From: Tenacibaculum sp. MAR_2009_124
GTDB taxonomy: Bacteria; Bacteroidota; Bacteroidia; Flavobacteriales; Flavobacteriaceae
Direction: 5' to 3'
Assembly: GCF_900105455.1 (NCBI RefSeq)
Contig: NZ_FNSF01000007.1
Coordinates: forward strand, 434,001-498,000
DNA: 64,000 nucleotides
Shown: positions 42,569 through 51,720 of the stretch, piece after piece
Numbering within the stretch: position 1 is the stretch's first letter
Layout: every line of letters begins with the position of its first letter
Made by a program: the position numbers and the translations under genes
The notes under the pieces: generated by a model
Databases searched by the model: none
Told to the model about the DNA's origin: nothing
The model's input: only the letters and a program-made list of their open reading frames with translations

Positions 42569-43851
42569 AAGTATTAATTGTTACTTACTATTGGCCACCA
42601 GCAGGAGGACCCGGTGTGCAACGATGGTTAAAGTTTGTGAAATACCTTAGGGATTATGGGGTAGAACCTGTAGTTTTTACGGCAGATAATCCATCGTACC
42701 CAATAATTGATGAATCTTTAAAGAAAGATATACCAGAAGGGATTGAGGTTATTAAATACCCTATTCTTGAACCAAATGGTATTATATCAAAATTTAAAAA
42801 AGGAAATACTCAAAAAAGTATGGGGTTTTTAAATCCTAATCCTAGTTTTATTGAGAAACTGATGCTTTACATTCGAGCCAATTATTTTATACCTGATGCA
42901 AGAATGTTTTGGATAAAACCTTCGGTAAAAAAGTTAAAGAAGTACTTAGAGGATAATAAAATTGATGCTCTTATAACAACAGGACCGCCTTATAGTGTTC
43001 ATTTAATTGGTTTGCACTTAAAAAAAGCAATGGGCGTAAAGTGGATCGCAGATTTTCGTGATCCTTGGACAAGTGTCGATTATTTTCATTTGTTACCACT
43101 AAAGAAGAAATCTATAAAGAAACACTATGAACTTGAAGAAAAGGTATTGAAGACAGCCGATAGTGTTTTAATGGTGAGTAATCATGCCATGAAGAAGTAT
43201 AAGGATACCGCAAGATCTATAGATGTAATAACGAACGGTTTTGATGAGGATGGGGATTTTGCTACCCAAAGCATAGTTTTGGACTCAAAATTTACATTGA
43301 CACATATTGGTATGATGAACTCTGAGAGAAATCCCAAGAAATTATGGGAGGTACTTTCGGAAATTTCGGAAGAGAATGTGGATTTTAGAAAAGATTTTGT
43401 ACTAAGATTCATTGGTAAAATAGATAAAACAGTTGCTGAAGATCTTGATCGGAGTTCTATTAAAAATATTGAAAAAGTAAGTTATGTACCACATCCTAGA
43501 GCGAAGCAATACCAACGTGAATCGCAGCTGTTGTTAATTGTTGTGAATGATTATCCTAGTTCGAAAGAAATGATTCCAGGTAAAACTTTTGAATACCTGC
43601 AAGCAAGGAGGCCAATATTAGGAATAGCACCTACCGATGGAGATTTGGCTGGAATTATAGCGGAAACCAATTCAGGGAAGGTTTTCGATTATGATTTAGA
43701 AAAAGCTAAACTTAAAGAGCATATTTTAAATCTTTATAAAATTTATAAAACATCAGGTATCAATAATTTAACAGATGACGTGTCAAGATTCCATAGAAAG
43801 GAATTAACTAAAAAATTAGTAACTTTCATCAATCAAACTTCTAAAAATTAA
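42565..43851 (+). CDS. Glycosyltransferase (GT4-like), TTG start
   Basis: The 428-residue GT-B protein opens VLIVTYYWPPAGGPGVQRWLKFVKYL, a common beginning of GT4-like enzymes of Bacteroidota. A later block KTFEYLQARRPILGIAPTDGDLAGII carries the donor-site pattern. The start is TTG at 42565, overlapping the previous TGA by 4 bp. The middle contains IADFRDPWTSVDYF. It likely adds another sugar in the same pathway. Confidence 0.88.
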   Translation: MKVLIVTYYWPPAGGPGVQRWLKFVKYLRDYGVEPVVFTADNPSYPIIDESLKKDIPEGIEVIKYPILEPNGIISKFKKGNTQKSMGFLNPNPSFIEKLMLYIRANYFIPDARMFWIKPSVKKLKKYLEDNKIDALITTGPPYSVHLIGLHLKKAMGVKWIADFRDPWTSVDYFHLLPLKKKSIKKHYELEEKVLKTADSVLMVSNHAMKKYKDTARSIDVITNGFDEDGDFATQSIVLDSKFTLTHIGMMNSERNPKKLWEVLSEISEENVDFRKDFVLRFIGKIDKTVAEDLDRSSIKNIEKVSYVPHPRAKQYQRESQLLLIVVNDYPSSKEMIPGKTFEYLQARRPILGIAPTDGDLAGIIAETNSGKVFDYDLEKAKLKEHILNLYKIYKTSGINNLTDDVSRFHRKELTKKLVTFINQTSKN

Positions 43852-43865
43852 CAAAACAATTTACT

Positions 43866-45353
43866 TTGGGAATTATTTTTAAACAATCACTGAGAAATAC
43901 CTTAATTATATATTTAGGATTTTTAATTGGTGGTATTAATACCGTGGTTTTATATGCTCGGTTTTTAAAAGAAGAGTACTATGGACTCGTAACGTTAGTC
44001 TTATCTACCTCCAACTTGGTGATGCCCTTAATGGCTTTAGGTATTCATTTTACAATCGTAAAGTTTTTTTCGAGCTATGATAAAAAAGAACAAAAAGATA
44101 GATTTTTAAGTTCAATCATCTTCTTTCCTTTAATTATTGCAATTATAATTGGTTATTTCTGGAATTACTTCCATATACTTATTATGAAGTTTTTATCGGA
44201 AGATAATGTAGTCGTCGAAAATTATACCTTATATATTTATATCGTAGCGATCAGTTGTGCGTACTTTGAGGTATTTTATTCTTGGGCTAAAGTTCAAATG
44301 CAATCAGTATTCGGTAATTTTTTAAAGGAATTATACAATAGAATTGCTGTGATGATTTTACTTTGTGCGGTTTATTTTGAGATTATAACCAAACAGGAAT
44401 TTGTAATTTATCTTTCATATGCATATGTTATAAGAACGATTATAATGTCTACTTATGCATTAAAATTATATGCTCCTAAATTTTACTTTGGTGTTCCAGA
44501 TAATTTTAAAGAAGTAATTCGATATTCTTTATATATTATTTTGGCAGGAAGTGCAAGTGCTATTATACTTGATATAGACAAATTAATGATAGGAGGAAAA
44601 GACACATTAAGTGTTGCAGCTTACTATGCTGTGGCAGTGTTTATAGGTTCCTTTATTGAGGCGCCAAGCAGGGCGATGACACAAATATTGGATCCGTTAA
44701 CTTCAAAATCTATAAATGAGGATAATAATGAAGAGGTTGTAAGCTTGTATAAAAAGAGTTCTATTAATTTGATGTTGGTAGGTGGATTGTTTTTTGTGCT
44801 CGTGAACACGAATGTTACTGAATTATTTAAAATAATGCCAGAAGGTTATGCTGGGGGTGAGCTTGTGGTTTTTTTTATTTCATGTGCTAAACTATTCAAT
44901 ATGTCGTTGGGAAATAATAGAGCAATCATAAATAATTCTAAATATTATAGAATTACGTTGTTTAATGGATTAGGAATGGCCTTAATGCTCGTTTATTTAA
45001 ATAAGTATTTTTATTATGATTTAAATTATGGAACAGAAGGCTTGGCTTTTGCGACTTTTTTATCAATAATATTTTTCGGGCTCTTTAAAACATGGTTTGT
45101 TCATCACAAGTTAAAAATGTTCCCATTTACCTTAAAAACAATTTTACAACTAACTATAATTGTGGGTTTTTATTTTGTGTTTAATTATTGGAACTTTAAT
45201 GTTCCGGAATTGAATGTTTATAGGTTTAATATTAGCCCAATAATAAATATCATATTAAAGAGTGTTATTATCATAATATTATATATGACAGTGGTAATAA
45301 AGTTGAAGGTATCGGATCAAATTAATGATGTGATAAAAAGATTTATAAAATAA
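43866..45353 (+). CDS. Polysaccharide flippase (Wzx/MATE-like)
   Basis: The 495-residue protein has about 13-14 membrane helices and a TTG start 14 bp after the preceding stop. The N-terminus SLRNTLIIYLGFLIGGINTVVLYARFLKEEYYGLVTLVLS is typical of oligosaccharide flippases, and DIDKLMIGGKDTLSVAAYYAVAVFIGSFIEAPSRA is a mid-protein family region. It would turn lipid-linked glycan to the periplasmic face. It is the last gene before a strong terminator. Confidence 0.9.
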   Translation: MGIIFKQSLRNTLIIYLGFLIGGINTVVLYARFLKEEYYGLVTLVLSTSNLVMPLMALGIHFTIVKFFSSYDKKEQKDRFLSSIIFFPLIIAIIIGYFWNYFHILIMKFLSEDNVVVENYTLYIYIVAISCAYFEVFYSWAKVQMQSVFGNFLKELYNRIAVMILLCAVYFEIITKQEFVIYLSYAYVIRTIIMSTYALKLYAPKFYFGVPDNFKEVIRYSLYIILAGSASAIILDIDKLMIGGKDTLSVAAYYAVAVFIGSFIEAPSRAMTQILDPLTSKSINEDNNEEVVSLYKKSSINLMLVGGLFFVLVNTNVTELFKIMPEGYAGGELVVFFISCAKLFNMSLGNNRAIINNSKYYRITLFNGLGMALMLVYLNKYFYYDLNYGTEGLAFATFLSIIFFGLFKTWFVHHKLKMFPFTLKTILQLTIIVGFYFVFNYWNFNVPELNVYRFNISPIINIILKSVIIIILYMTVVIKLKVSDQINDVIKRFIK

Positions 45354-45355
45354 AG

Positions 45356-45387
45356 AAAAGGTTTGTTAAAAACAAACCTTTCTTTCT
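45356..45387 (+). terminator. Terminator of the polysaccharide operon
   Basis: AAGGTTTGTT (45358-45367) and AACAAACCTT (45371-45380) form a perfect 10-bp stem with a 3-nt loop, followed by TTCTTTCTG. It starts immediately after the flippase stop. Confidence 0.85.
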
Positions 45388-45487
45388 GTAAGGGGAAACT
45401 AAATAATTTGGGGAATCCCAATTATTAATATTTTAAGTGTCAAATATATGTTTAATATCAAACAGAAAGATTAACATATGTTTATAA

Positions 45488-46069
45488 TTAAACAGAGTAT
45501 AGTTTTTTTCGTATCCTACTGAGTTGCACTGGAGTAACGTTCAAAAATGAGGCAATATGGTACTGGGGAATAAGATTATCAATCTCTGGAATATCTTTTT
45601 TTAGTTTTAAATAGCGTTCAGTAGCGTTTAATAAAGCTAACTCATCGACTCGCTCTTCGGTTCTAATAAATATTTTTTCCATTACTTTAGAATAGAGTAA
45701 GGACATTTCGTGATTGGACTTTGTTATTTTAACAAGTTTTTTAAAGTTTACCATAAGGCAATCACAGTCTGTTAAACACTCATAAGTTGCGTTAGATTTG
45801 GATTCTGAAATTAATGATGAAAGGGCGCCACATGTACTCATAGCCGTATATATAGTGCGGGTATGCTCTCTATTATTATTGTTTTTTATGAAACTTCTGG
45901 CAACTCCATTCGTAAGTATATAAAAGTTAGTTGGAACCTGACCTTGCTTAATAATTACTTTACCTTTTGAAAAATGTTTATGTATGGTTATAGAACTAAA
46001 AAGATTCAGAGAATAGTCTGAAATATTAGGCATAAAGTATCGAACAAAGTGTTCTAAATTGTGTTGCAT
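45488..46069 (-). CDS. Crp/Fnr-family cyclic-nucleotide-type regulator
   Basis: The 193-residue protein has a cNMP-binding-like beta roll (HKHFSKGKVIIKQGQVPTNFYILTNGVARSF, about 30-62). A C-terminal region ends IDNLIPQYHIASFLNVTPVQLSRIRKKLYSV, a winged-helix DNA-binding motif. It has no Cys motif for an iron-sulphur cluster, so it is not a classical Fnr. The signal is unknown. It is monocistronic. Confidence 0.88.
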   Translation of the reverse strand: MQHNLEHFVRYFMPNISDYSLNLFSSITIHKHFSKGKVIIKQGQVPTNFYILTNGVARSFIKNNNNREHTRTIYTAMSTCGALSSLISESKSNATYECLTDCDCLMVNFKKLVKITKSNHEMSLLYSKVMEKIFIRTEERVDELALLNATERYLKLKKDIPEIDNLIPQYHIASFLNVTPVQLSRIRKKLYSV

Positions 46070-46146
46070 GTCTTATTTGTATAAGATGAGCAATTAAACG
46101 AAGGGCTTCTTAAAGTGCTTATAGTAAATAGGTTGGGGGTAAGTGT

Positions 46147-46764
46147 CTACTTCAAATTTACTGAAATTTTTTCTAAAAAACTAATCGTATTACGCCCTTC
46201 CATAAACAGAAGATCTAGTATCGATAGATTTGGAAGAAAACCGTGCTTGTCATCAAACATTTGGATATAAGAATCCATTTCTATTGAAATACCTTTTTTG
46301 GCAAGAGCTAATTGACGAAAATCGTTGTCTACTTCAATAACATAATCCTCTGTTTTGATATAATCATGATCCAATTCAAGAGCTTCTGAAACAAAGCTAT
46401 ATGTATCGAGATTTACATCATGCAAATACTTGTATTTCTTAGAGAATATCGTAGTTAATTCGTCTTCGAAAAATTCGAAAAAAGGAGAGGATCTGTAGGC
46501 TGTTTGTAGCGATTTCAAATGCTGCTGTTGCCATGGGAAGTCATTTTCTACAAGAGTATCCCTAGTTTTCTTTCTGCCTTCGTTTGTTTTATGTTTTACT
46601 GGTATACTTAATGAAAGTTTTCCATTAGCTCCGTATATGCAGAAACGATTGCGATAGGTTTGTTTTTGAAAGTTATCATGAACTTCAAAAACAACACGAT
46701 CTGATTGATAAATTGCTGCATATTGAGAAATAGGAGCAAAGTAGGTGGGGATGAATAATGCCAT
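46147..46764 (-). CDS. WbqC family protein
   Basis: The 205-residue protein has LFIPTYFAPISQYAAIYQSDRVVFEVHDNFQKQTYRNRFCIYGANGKLSLSIPVKH, the WbqC N-terminal pattern, and YKTAYRSSPFF-like LKSLQTAYRSSPFFEFFEDEL. The family has been linked to glycan modification but is poorly understood. Its ATG overlaps the lepB stop by one base, showing a shared operon with lepB-dapB-DUF5683-parB-parA. Confidence 0.88.
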   Translation of the reverse strand: MALFIPTYFAPISQYAAIYQSDRVVFEVHDNFQKQTYRNRFCIYGANGKLSLSIPVKHKTNEGRKKTRDTLVENDFPWQQQHLKSLQTAYRSSPFFEFFEDELTTIFSKKYKYLHDVNLDTYSFVSEALELDHDYIKTEDYVIEVDNDFRQLALAKKGISIEMDSYIQMFDDKHGFLPNLSILDLLFMEGRNTISFLEKISVNLK

Positions 46765-48335
46765 TATACTTTTTTCTTCTTACTCTTTTTGATACTGTAA
46801 AAAATGTATCCAGCAATAAGTATTACTACAACCCATAAATAAGAAACGGGCTTACCACTACCCCCAACGGTAGTAAACATTCTATCCCAGCGAATTTTAT
46901 TGGTGTCTTTATCAATACTGAACCAAATCATAACAGGTTTCCCCACTACATGATCAAAAGGTACGTAACCCCAGTTTCTTGCATCTAAAGAACGTTGACG
47001 GTTATCACCCATCATCCAATAGTAATCTTGCTTAAAAGTATATTCAGAAACCTTTTTTCCGTTAATATAAATATCATCACCAAAAATAGTTAAGTCATTA
47101 TTCTCATATCTACGAATAATTTGTTCATAGAACGGAATAGTGGCATCATTAAGTTTTACAGTAACACCTTCTTTAGGAATATATATAGGTCCAAAATTAT
47201 CAGATGATGAAGGATATCTAGCATCATGAGGGAATACTGATTTATCAAAATTACCTCTAGGTTTTAATAATTTTTCAATACTTTTTACAATTGAATTCTT
47301 TTCTAAAGAAGCGGCCTCCTCGTCGGTCAAATTTAGGTAGTAGATACCATCATCTCCCACTTTACCTTCTTTAGCCATTTTATATCTCTCAATATCACCA
47401 CGACTGAATTTATTTCCGCCAACATCTACTTTAAAATACCATTGCGGTTTAGCTCTATCTGGTAAAATAGTTTTTTCACCATTAATATACACGTAACCGT
47501 CTCTAACTTCTAAACTATCGCCAGGTATTCCAACACATCTTTTAACATAGTTAGTTCTTTTATCAATAGGTTTATAAGTTTGTTTTCCTGAAACATCTCC
47601 CCACATAGTCTTTGTAGTATCAGCAGGCCAGCTAAATACAACAATTTCATTTCTTTTTATCTTTTGAACCCCTGGAAGCCTCATATATGGTAAAGAGAGC
47701 TTATTCTTCCAATTGTTCTTGTTTTCAGCTTTATCTTCAGACAAAAAAGATTTAACACCCAAGCCAGGAACTGTATCATGCACCATAGGTACAGAAACTG
47801 TTGTCATCGGAACGCGCGCACCATAATGAAATTTACTAACGAATAAATAATCTCCTACTAGTAATGTTTTTTCTAATGATGAAGTTGGTATGGTATAAGG
47901 TTGCATAAAGTAGGTATGCACCAAAGTGGCTGCAATAATAGCGAACGCAATTGAACTTAACCATTCATCAACCGCCGTAGGAGGTTTTAAACTTCTATTT
48001 TCCTTATATACAGCATCCGTTGCATAATTTATATAGAAAAGATAAAAGCCAAAAGTAACAATGGCAAGGATCGTATCTTTTCCTTTATTAAAACCAAAGC
48101 TTCTACATGTTTCTACCCAAACAATAGGGAACATTAAAAGATTTACGATAGGAATGAATAAAAGAATTACCCACCATTTTGAACGATTAATAATTCCCAT
48201 TAAAACAACAGCGTTGTATATCGGAACAGCTGCTTCCCAAGCCTGTCTTCCAGCCTTAACGTACAACTTCCATGTTCCAAGGAAATGAATTACTTGGATT
48301 ATCAAAAAGAAAATAAACCATTCAGTAAATGTCAT
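46764..48335 (-). CDS. lepB: Signal peptidase I, large Bacteroidota form
   Basis: The 523-residue protein has an N-terminal set of three to four membrane helices (DUF5684-like, about 1-115), then the peptidase. The catalytic Ser sits in TIPTSSLEKTLLVGDYLFVSKFHYGARVPMT near 152. The general-base Lys is in YVKRCVGIPGDSLEVRDGYVYINGE near 263. The C-terminal YYWMMGDNRQRSLDARNWGYVP box is near 440. A final membrane helix and Lys-rich tail end the protein. It cuts Sec signal peptides at the outer face of the inner membrane. The insert between Lys and the GDNR box is larger than in E. coli LepB. Confidence 0.96.
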   Translation of the reverse strand: MTFTEWFIFFLIIQVIHFLGTWKLYVKAGRQAWEAAVPIYNAVVLMGIINRSKWWVILLFIPIVNLLMFPIVWVETCRSFGFNKGKDTILAIVTFGFYLFYINYATDAVYKENRSLKPPTAVDEWLSSIAFAIIAATLVHTYFMQPYTIPTSSLEKTLLVGDYLFVSKFHYGARVPMTTVSVPMVHDTVPGLGVKSFLSEDKAENKNNWKNKLSLPYMRLPGVQKIKRNEIVVFSWPADTTKTMWGDVSGKQTYKPIDKRTNYVKRCVGIPGDSLEVRDGYVYINGEKTILPDRAKPQWYFKVDVGGNKFSRGDIERYKMAKEGKVGDDGIYYLNLTDEEAASLEKNSIVKSIEKLLKPRGNFDKSVFPHDARYPSSSDNFGPIYIPKEGVTVKLNDATIPFYEQIIRRYENNDLTIFGDDIYINGKKVSEYTFKQDYYWMMGDNRQRSLDARNWGYVPFDHVVGKPVMIWFSIDKDTNKIRWDRMFTTVGGSGKPVSYLWVVVILIAGYIFYSIKKSKKKKV

Positions 48336-48410
48336 AATTTTAATATTTTATCCTCAACGTTTGAGTGAGATTCAGTTTATAAGTTTACTTTTAGTAAAAA
48401 AGTTACGTAT

Positions 48411-49112
48411 TTAACCTAAGTTTAACACATCTTTCATGCTAAAAACTCCCGTTTTATCAACTAACCATTCGGCAGCAATTACTGCACCTAAAGCAAAACC
48501 TTGTCGGTTATGAGCGGTATGTTTTATATCAATAGAATCAACAATTGATTGGTATGAAGTTGTGTGAGTTCCAGGAACATCAGGAGTTCTTATAGCGGTA
48601 ATAGGAATGTTATTATTATCAGTATCACCATCCAAAGTCCAAGTGTTTTTTAGTGAGTTATTAATAATATCTTCAGCTAAAGTTATTGCGGTACCACTAG
48701 GAGCATCTAATTTTTTGGTATGATGAATTTCTTCAATACTCGTAGTATATTGCTCCAAATTTTTCATCATTTTAGCCAATTGCTTATTCAATTCAAAAAA
48801 GATATTGACTCCCAGGCTAAAGTTAGAGGCGTAAATAAAACCGCCCTTGTTATCATTGCAAAGCTTTACTACGTCGTCATAGTTATCCAACCAACCAGTG
48901 GTTCCTGAAACAACAGGAATATTGTTTGTTAAGCAGTTTGTGATATTATCATAAGCAATAGTTGGAATGCTAAAATCTATGGCAACATCGGCGTCTTTTA
49001 TATTATAGTTTTCTTTTCCAGAGTATTTTATTACGATTTCATGCCCACGTTGTAAAGCTATTTTCTCAATTTCTTTACCCATTCTACCGTATCCTAGTAA
49101 GGCTATTTTCAT
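48411..49112 (-). CDS. dapB: 4-hydroxy-tetrahydrodipicolinate reductase
   Basis: The 233-residue protein has the NAD(P)H loop ALLGYGRMGKEIE (about 3-15), the substrate loop VVSGTTGWLD, and the active-site region IEEIHHTKKLDAPSGTAITLAEDI with the catalytic His-His and Lys. It performs the second pathway-specific step of lysine and diaminopimelate synthesis, needed for peptidoglycan. It lies 4 bp after the DUF5683 gene stop. Confidence 0.97.
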   Translation of the reverse strand: MKIALLGYGRMGKEIEKIALQRGHEIVIKYSGKENYNIKDADVAIDFSIPTIAYDNITNCLTNNIPVVSGTTGWLDNYDDVVKLCNDNKGGFIYASNFSLGVNIFFELNKQLAKMMKNLEQYTTSIEEIHHTKKLDAPSGTAITLAEDIINNSLKNTWTLDGDTDNNNIPITAIRTPDVPGTHTTSYQSIVDSIDIKHTAHNRQGFALGAVIAAEWLVDKTGVFSMKDVLNLG

Positions 49113-49116
49113 TATT

Positions 49117-49695
49117 TTAGAAAGAATATTTAAAAGTTAAACCAACTCGCGGAGCCTCCTGAAACATGGGGTCCGTTGTGAGAGATGGGTTTATTGTTAA
49201 ATTGTCGTTTGTTTCGAACTGAAGTAAATGCGCGTTTACACTAGCTTCAACGATTTGAAGAACGTATAAAAGAACCCCTGTAAGTAATGATAAATCACGG
49301 TTTTTTCTTAATACTTTTTGGGCATTTTCTAAACCTGAAGTTGAAATTATTTGGTTACCATTATCATCCGTGAATTCATCTTTCAATCCTTGGGATCTTA
49401 ATCTGAATGCAGTTCTAAATCTGTCGTAGTCGTTACTATTTGTTATATAGTAGTAAGCACTTGCTCCAATCGCACCCCAAACAATTGGGGCTTTCCAGTA
49501 TTTTTTATTATATATCTGCCCTCCACCAGGAAATATAGCTGAATAAAAAGCAGCTTTAGATGGTGATAAAGGATTGTATAAATCTGTAGTTATTTGTGTT
49601 TTTTTGACCTTAATGTTTAATGAATCTTTTTGAGCATAGGTACTAAAAGATAACAAGAAGACTAAAAAAACAAATATGATTCTTTTTACTAACAA
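49117..49695 (-). CDS. DUF5683 family exported membrane protein
   Basis: The 192-residue protein has a signal peptide (MLVKRIIFVFLVFLLSFSTYAQ) and the DUF5683 core SPSKAAFYSAIFPGGGQIYNKKYWKAPIVWGAIGASAYYY. A second hydrophobic segment is LTGVLLYVLQIVEASVNAHLLQF. The function is unknown. It is placed between parB and dapB, a conserved order in Flavobacteriia. The TTG/ATG spacing to parB is one base. Confidence 0.88.
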   Translation of the reverse strand: MLVKRIIFVFLVFLLSFSTYAQKDSLNIKVKKTQITTDLYNPLSPSKAAFYSAIFPGGGQIYNKKYWKAPIVWGAIGASAYYYITNSNDYDRFRTAFRLRSQGLKDEFTDDNGNQIISTSGLENAQKVLRKNRDLSLLTGVLLYVLQIVEASVNAHLLQFETNDNLTINPSLTTDPMFQEAPRVGLTFKYSF

Positions 49696-50583
49696 TTATT
49701 GTAATAATTTTTTTATTCGATTAAAATCTTCTTCTGAATTAAAGTTAATCGATATTTTTCCTTTACCTCTATTGTTTACCGTTACATCAACTTTGTTGCC
49801 AAAGTAATCCGTCATCTCTTTCGCTCCATCAACTATATGTTTTGGTAAAGCTTTTTTCTTAGCAGCTTTAGTAATTGTTCCTGCTTTTAAGTTTTTAACC
49901 AAATCTTCAGTCTGTCTAACTGAAAGTTTATCACGAACAATTTTTTCGTAAATGTTTAATTGATCAGTATTGCTATCTACGTTAATTAAAGCTCTTCCAT
50001 GTCCCATTGAAATAAAACCATCTCTCATTCCCGTTTGAATGATTGGGTCTAATTTTAAAAGACGTAGATAATTTGTAACAGTAGAACGCTTTTTTCCCAC
50101 ACGAGTACTTAATTCTTCTTGAGTAAGCTGAATTTCATCTATTAAACGTTGATATGAAAGAGCTACCTCGATTGGATCCAGATTTTTACGTTGAATATTT
50201 TCAACTAATGCCATTTCCAGCATTTCCTGATCATTCGCCAATCTGATATAAGCAGGAATCTTTGTGTTGCCAATAAGTTTTGAAGCTCTAAAACGACGTT
50301 CTCCTGAAACTAACTGAAACTTATCACTATCAAGTTTACGAACGGTAATTGGCTGAATTACACCTAATTCTTTTATTGAACTGGCTAATTCTCTTAAAGC
50401 TTCTTCATCAAAATAAGTTCTGGGTTGGAAAGGGTTAACTTCTATCGACTTAACATCAATTTCTATAATGTTTCCTACCAGTTTGTCCGCATTCTTATCA
50501 GATGCTGAGCTAACTTCAGCTGTTTCTTTTAATAATGCCGATAAACCTCTACCTAGAGCTTGTTTTTTTGTTGCTTTTGCCAT
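49696..50583 (-). CDS. parB: Chromosome-partitioning protein ParB
   Basis: The 295-residue protein has the N-terminal ParA-stimulating Arg/Lys segment (KKQALGRGLSALL), the CTPase and ParB box ELASSIKELGVIQPITVRKL and LVSGERRFRASKLIG (GERR), and the helix-turn-helix LTQEELSTRVGKKRSTVTNYLRLLKL. A C-terminal dimerisation part follows. ParB loads at parS and acts with ParA in origin segregation. It is 8 bp downstream of the ParA coding region. Confidence 0.97.
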   Translation of the reverse strand: MAKATKKQALGRGLSALLKETAEVSSASDKNADKLVGNIIEIDVKSIEVNPFQPRTYFDEEALRELASSIKELGVIQPITVRKLDSDKFQLVSGERRFRASKLIGNTKIPAYIRLANDQEMLEMALVENIQRKNLDPIEVALSYQRLIDEIQLTQEELSTRVGKKRSTVTNYLRLLKLDPIIQTGMRDGFISMGHGRALINVDSNTDQLNIYEKIVRDKLSVRQTEDLVKNLKAGTITKAAKKKALPKHIVDGAKEMTDYFGNKVDVTVNNRGKGKISINFNSEEDFNRIKKLLQ

Positions 50584-50591
50584 TATTGTTT

Positions 50592-51357
50592 TTACGCTTT
50601 TTTGTTTAAAATTTCATTCGCCAAACTTAAGTAATTTACCGCACCTTTACTGGTTGCATCATAAGAAATAATGCTTTCACCATAACTTGGGGCTTCACTT
50701 AAACGAATATTTCTATGAACCACAGTTTCAAAAACCATTGAACTAAAATGTTTACGAACTTCTTCAACCACCTGATTCGATAAACGTAAACGTGGATCAT
50801 ACATGGTCAATAGTAAACCTTCAATAGCTAGACTTTGATTATGGATTTTTTGAACACTTTTAATAGTATTCAATAGTTTTCCAAGACCTTCAAGAGCAAA
50901 ATATTCACATTGGATAGGAATAATTACAGAATGAGCCGCAACTAATGAGTTTAGAGTAATTAAACCGAGAGAAGGGGCACAATCAATTAAGATATAATCA
51001 TAAGAGTCTATAACACTTTCTAAAGCTTTTTTCAACATGAACTCTCTTTGCTGTTTGTCAACTAGTTCAATTTCAATAGCTACTAAATCAATATGCGCCG
51101 GTATTAAGTCTACATTTGGAGATTCCGTAGTAACGATAGTTTCTTTAGGATCAATTGTATGTTCTAAAACTTGATATGTTCCAGCTTCAATACTTTCAAC
51201 ATCTATACCAAGTCCAGAAGTTGCATTTGCTTGAGGGTCAGCGTCTATCAATAGTACTTTTTTTTTCTAAAACACCTAAAGCTGCCGCTAAATTAACAGT
51301 TGTTGTTGTTTTACCAACACCACCTTTTTGATTTGCTATTGCAATAATTTTACCCAT
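50592..51357 (-). CDS. parA: Chromosome-partitioning ATPase ParA, frameshifted at an A9 homopolymer
   Basis: An ATG at 51357 starts [33 protein letters not shown] with the deviant Walker A motif (residues 11-18). The downstream frame continues [18 protein letters not shown] (Walker A-prime/switch) to the stop at 50592, ending [11 protein letters not shown]. The two parts are in different frames. The coding strand has nine As at 51258-51266 where eight would give the expected [12 protein letters not shown] join. Restoring the frame gives 254 residues, the normal ParA length. The cause may be a sequencing error, a real mutation or slippage on the A-run. The sequence is otherwise intact, so I list it as a CDS and not a decayed gene. 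Confidence 0.92.
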
Positions 51358-51720
51358 CGTAATTTGTCTAGTTTGAAAGACGTAAATTTACAATTATTTA
51401 TGGTTTTTAAAAGGGAAATGTATTAACAATAATTAAAGCTTTGTTAATTATTTCTTTTAGGTCTTGTCTTTTAATGAAAACCAAGGGGAATTAAATGAAA
51501 AAAAAAACCTGTTTTTTTATGTTTTTTCCCCCTTCTAATTATAGTTTTTAACATTACTTTAATGAATATGAGGTGTTTTAGTTTTGCATAGTCACTAACT
51601 AATACTAGTTCAAGTTTCGTGACGATGTTTGGTGTATTGTAACACACTAACTAATCAAATTTGTAATTTATCGCGGTAACCGAAAAGCGCAAGAGTAGGT
51701 AAAACTAAAACCATAACCTT
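51358..51720. promoter_or_regulatory. Intergenic region with candidate promoter for the 51721 lipoprotein
   Basis: TAGTTTTG (51579-51586) matches the TAnnTTTG -7 element. No well-spaced TTG is seen. The predicted 5' leader is about 130 nt, with GC-richer sequence near 51670-51700 (CGCGGTAACCGAAAAGCGC) that could fold. No known riboswitch is recognised, and no gene is seen on either strand. Confidence 0.4.
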
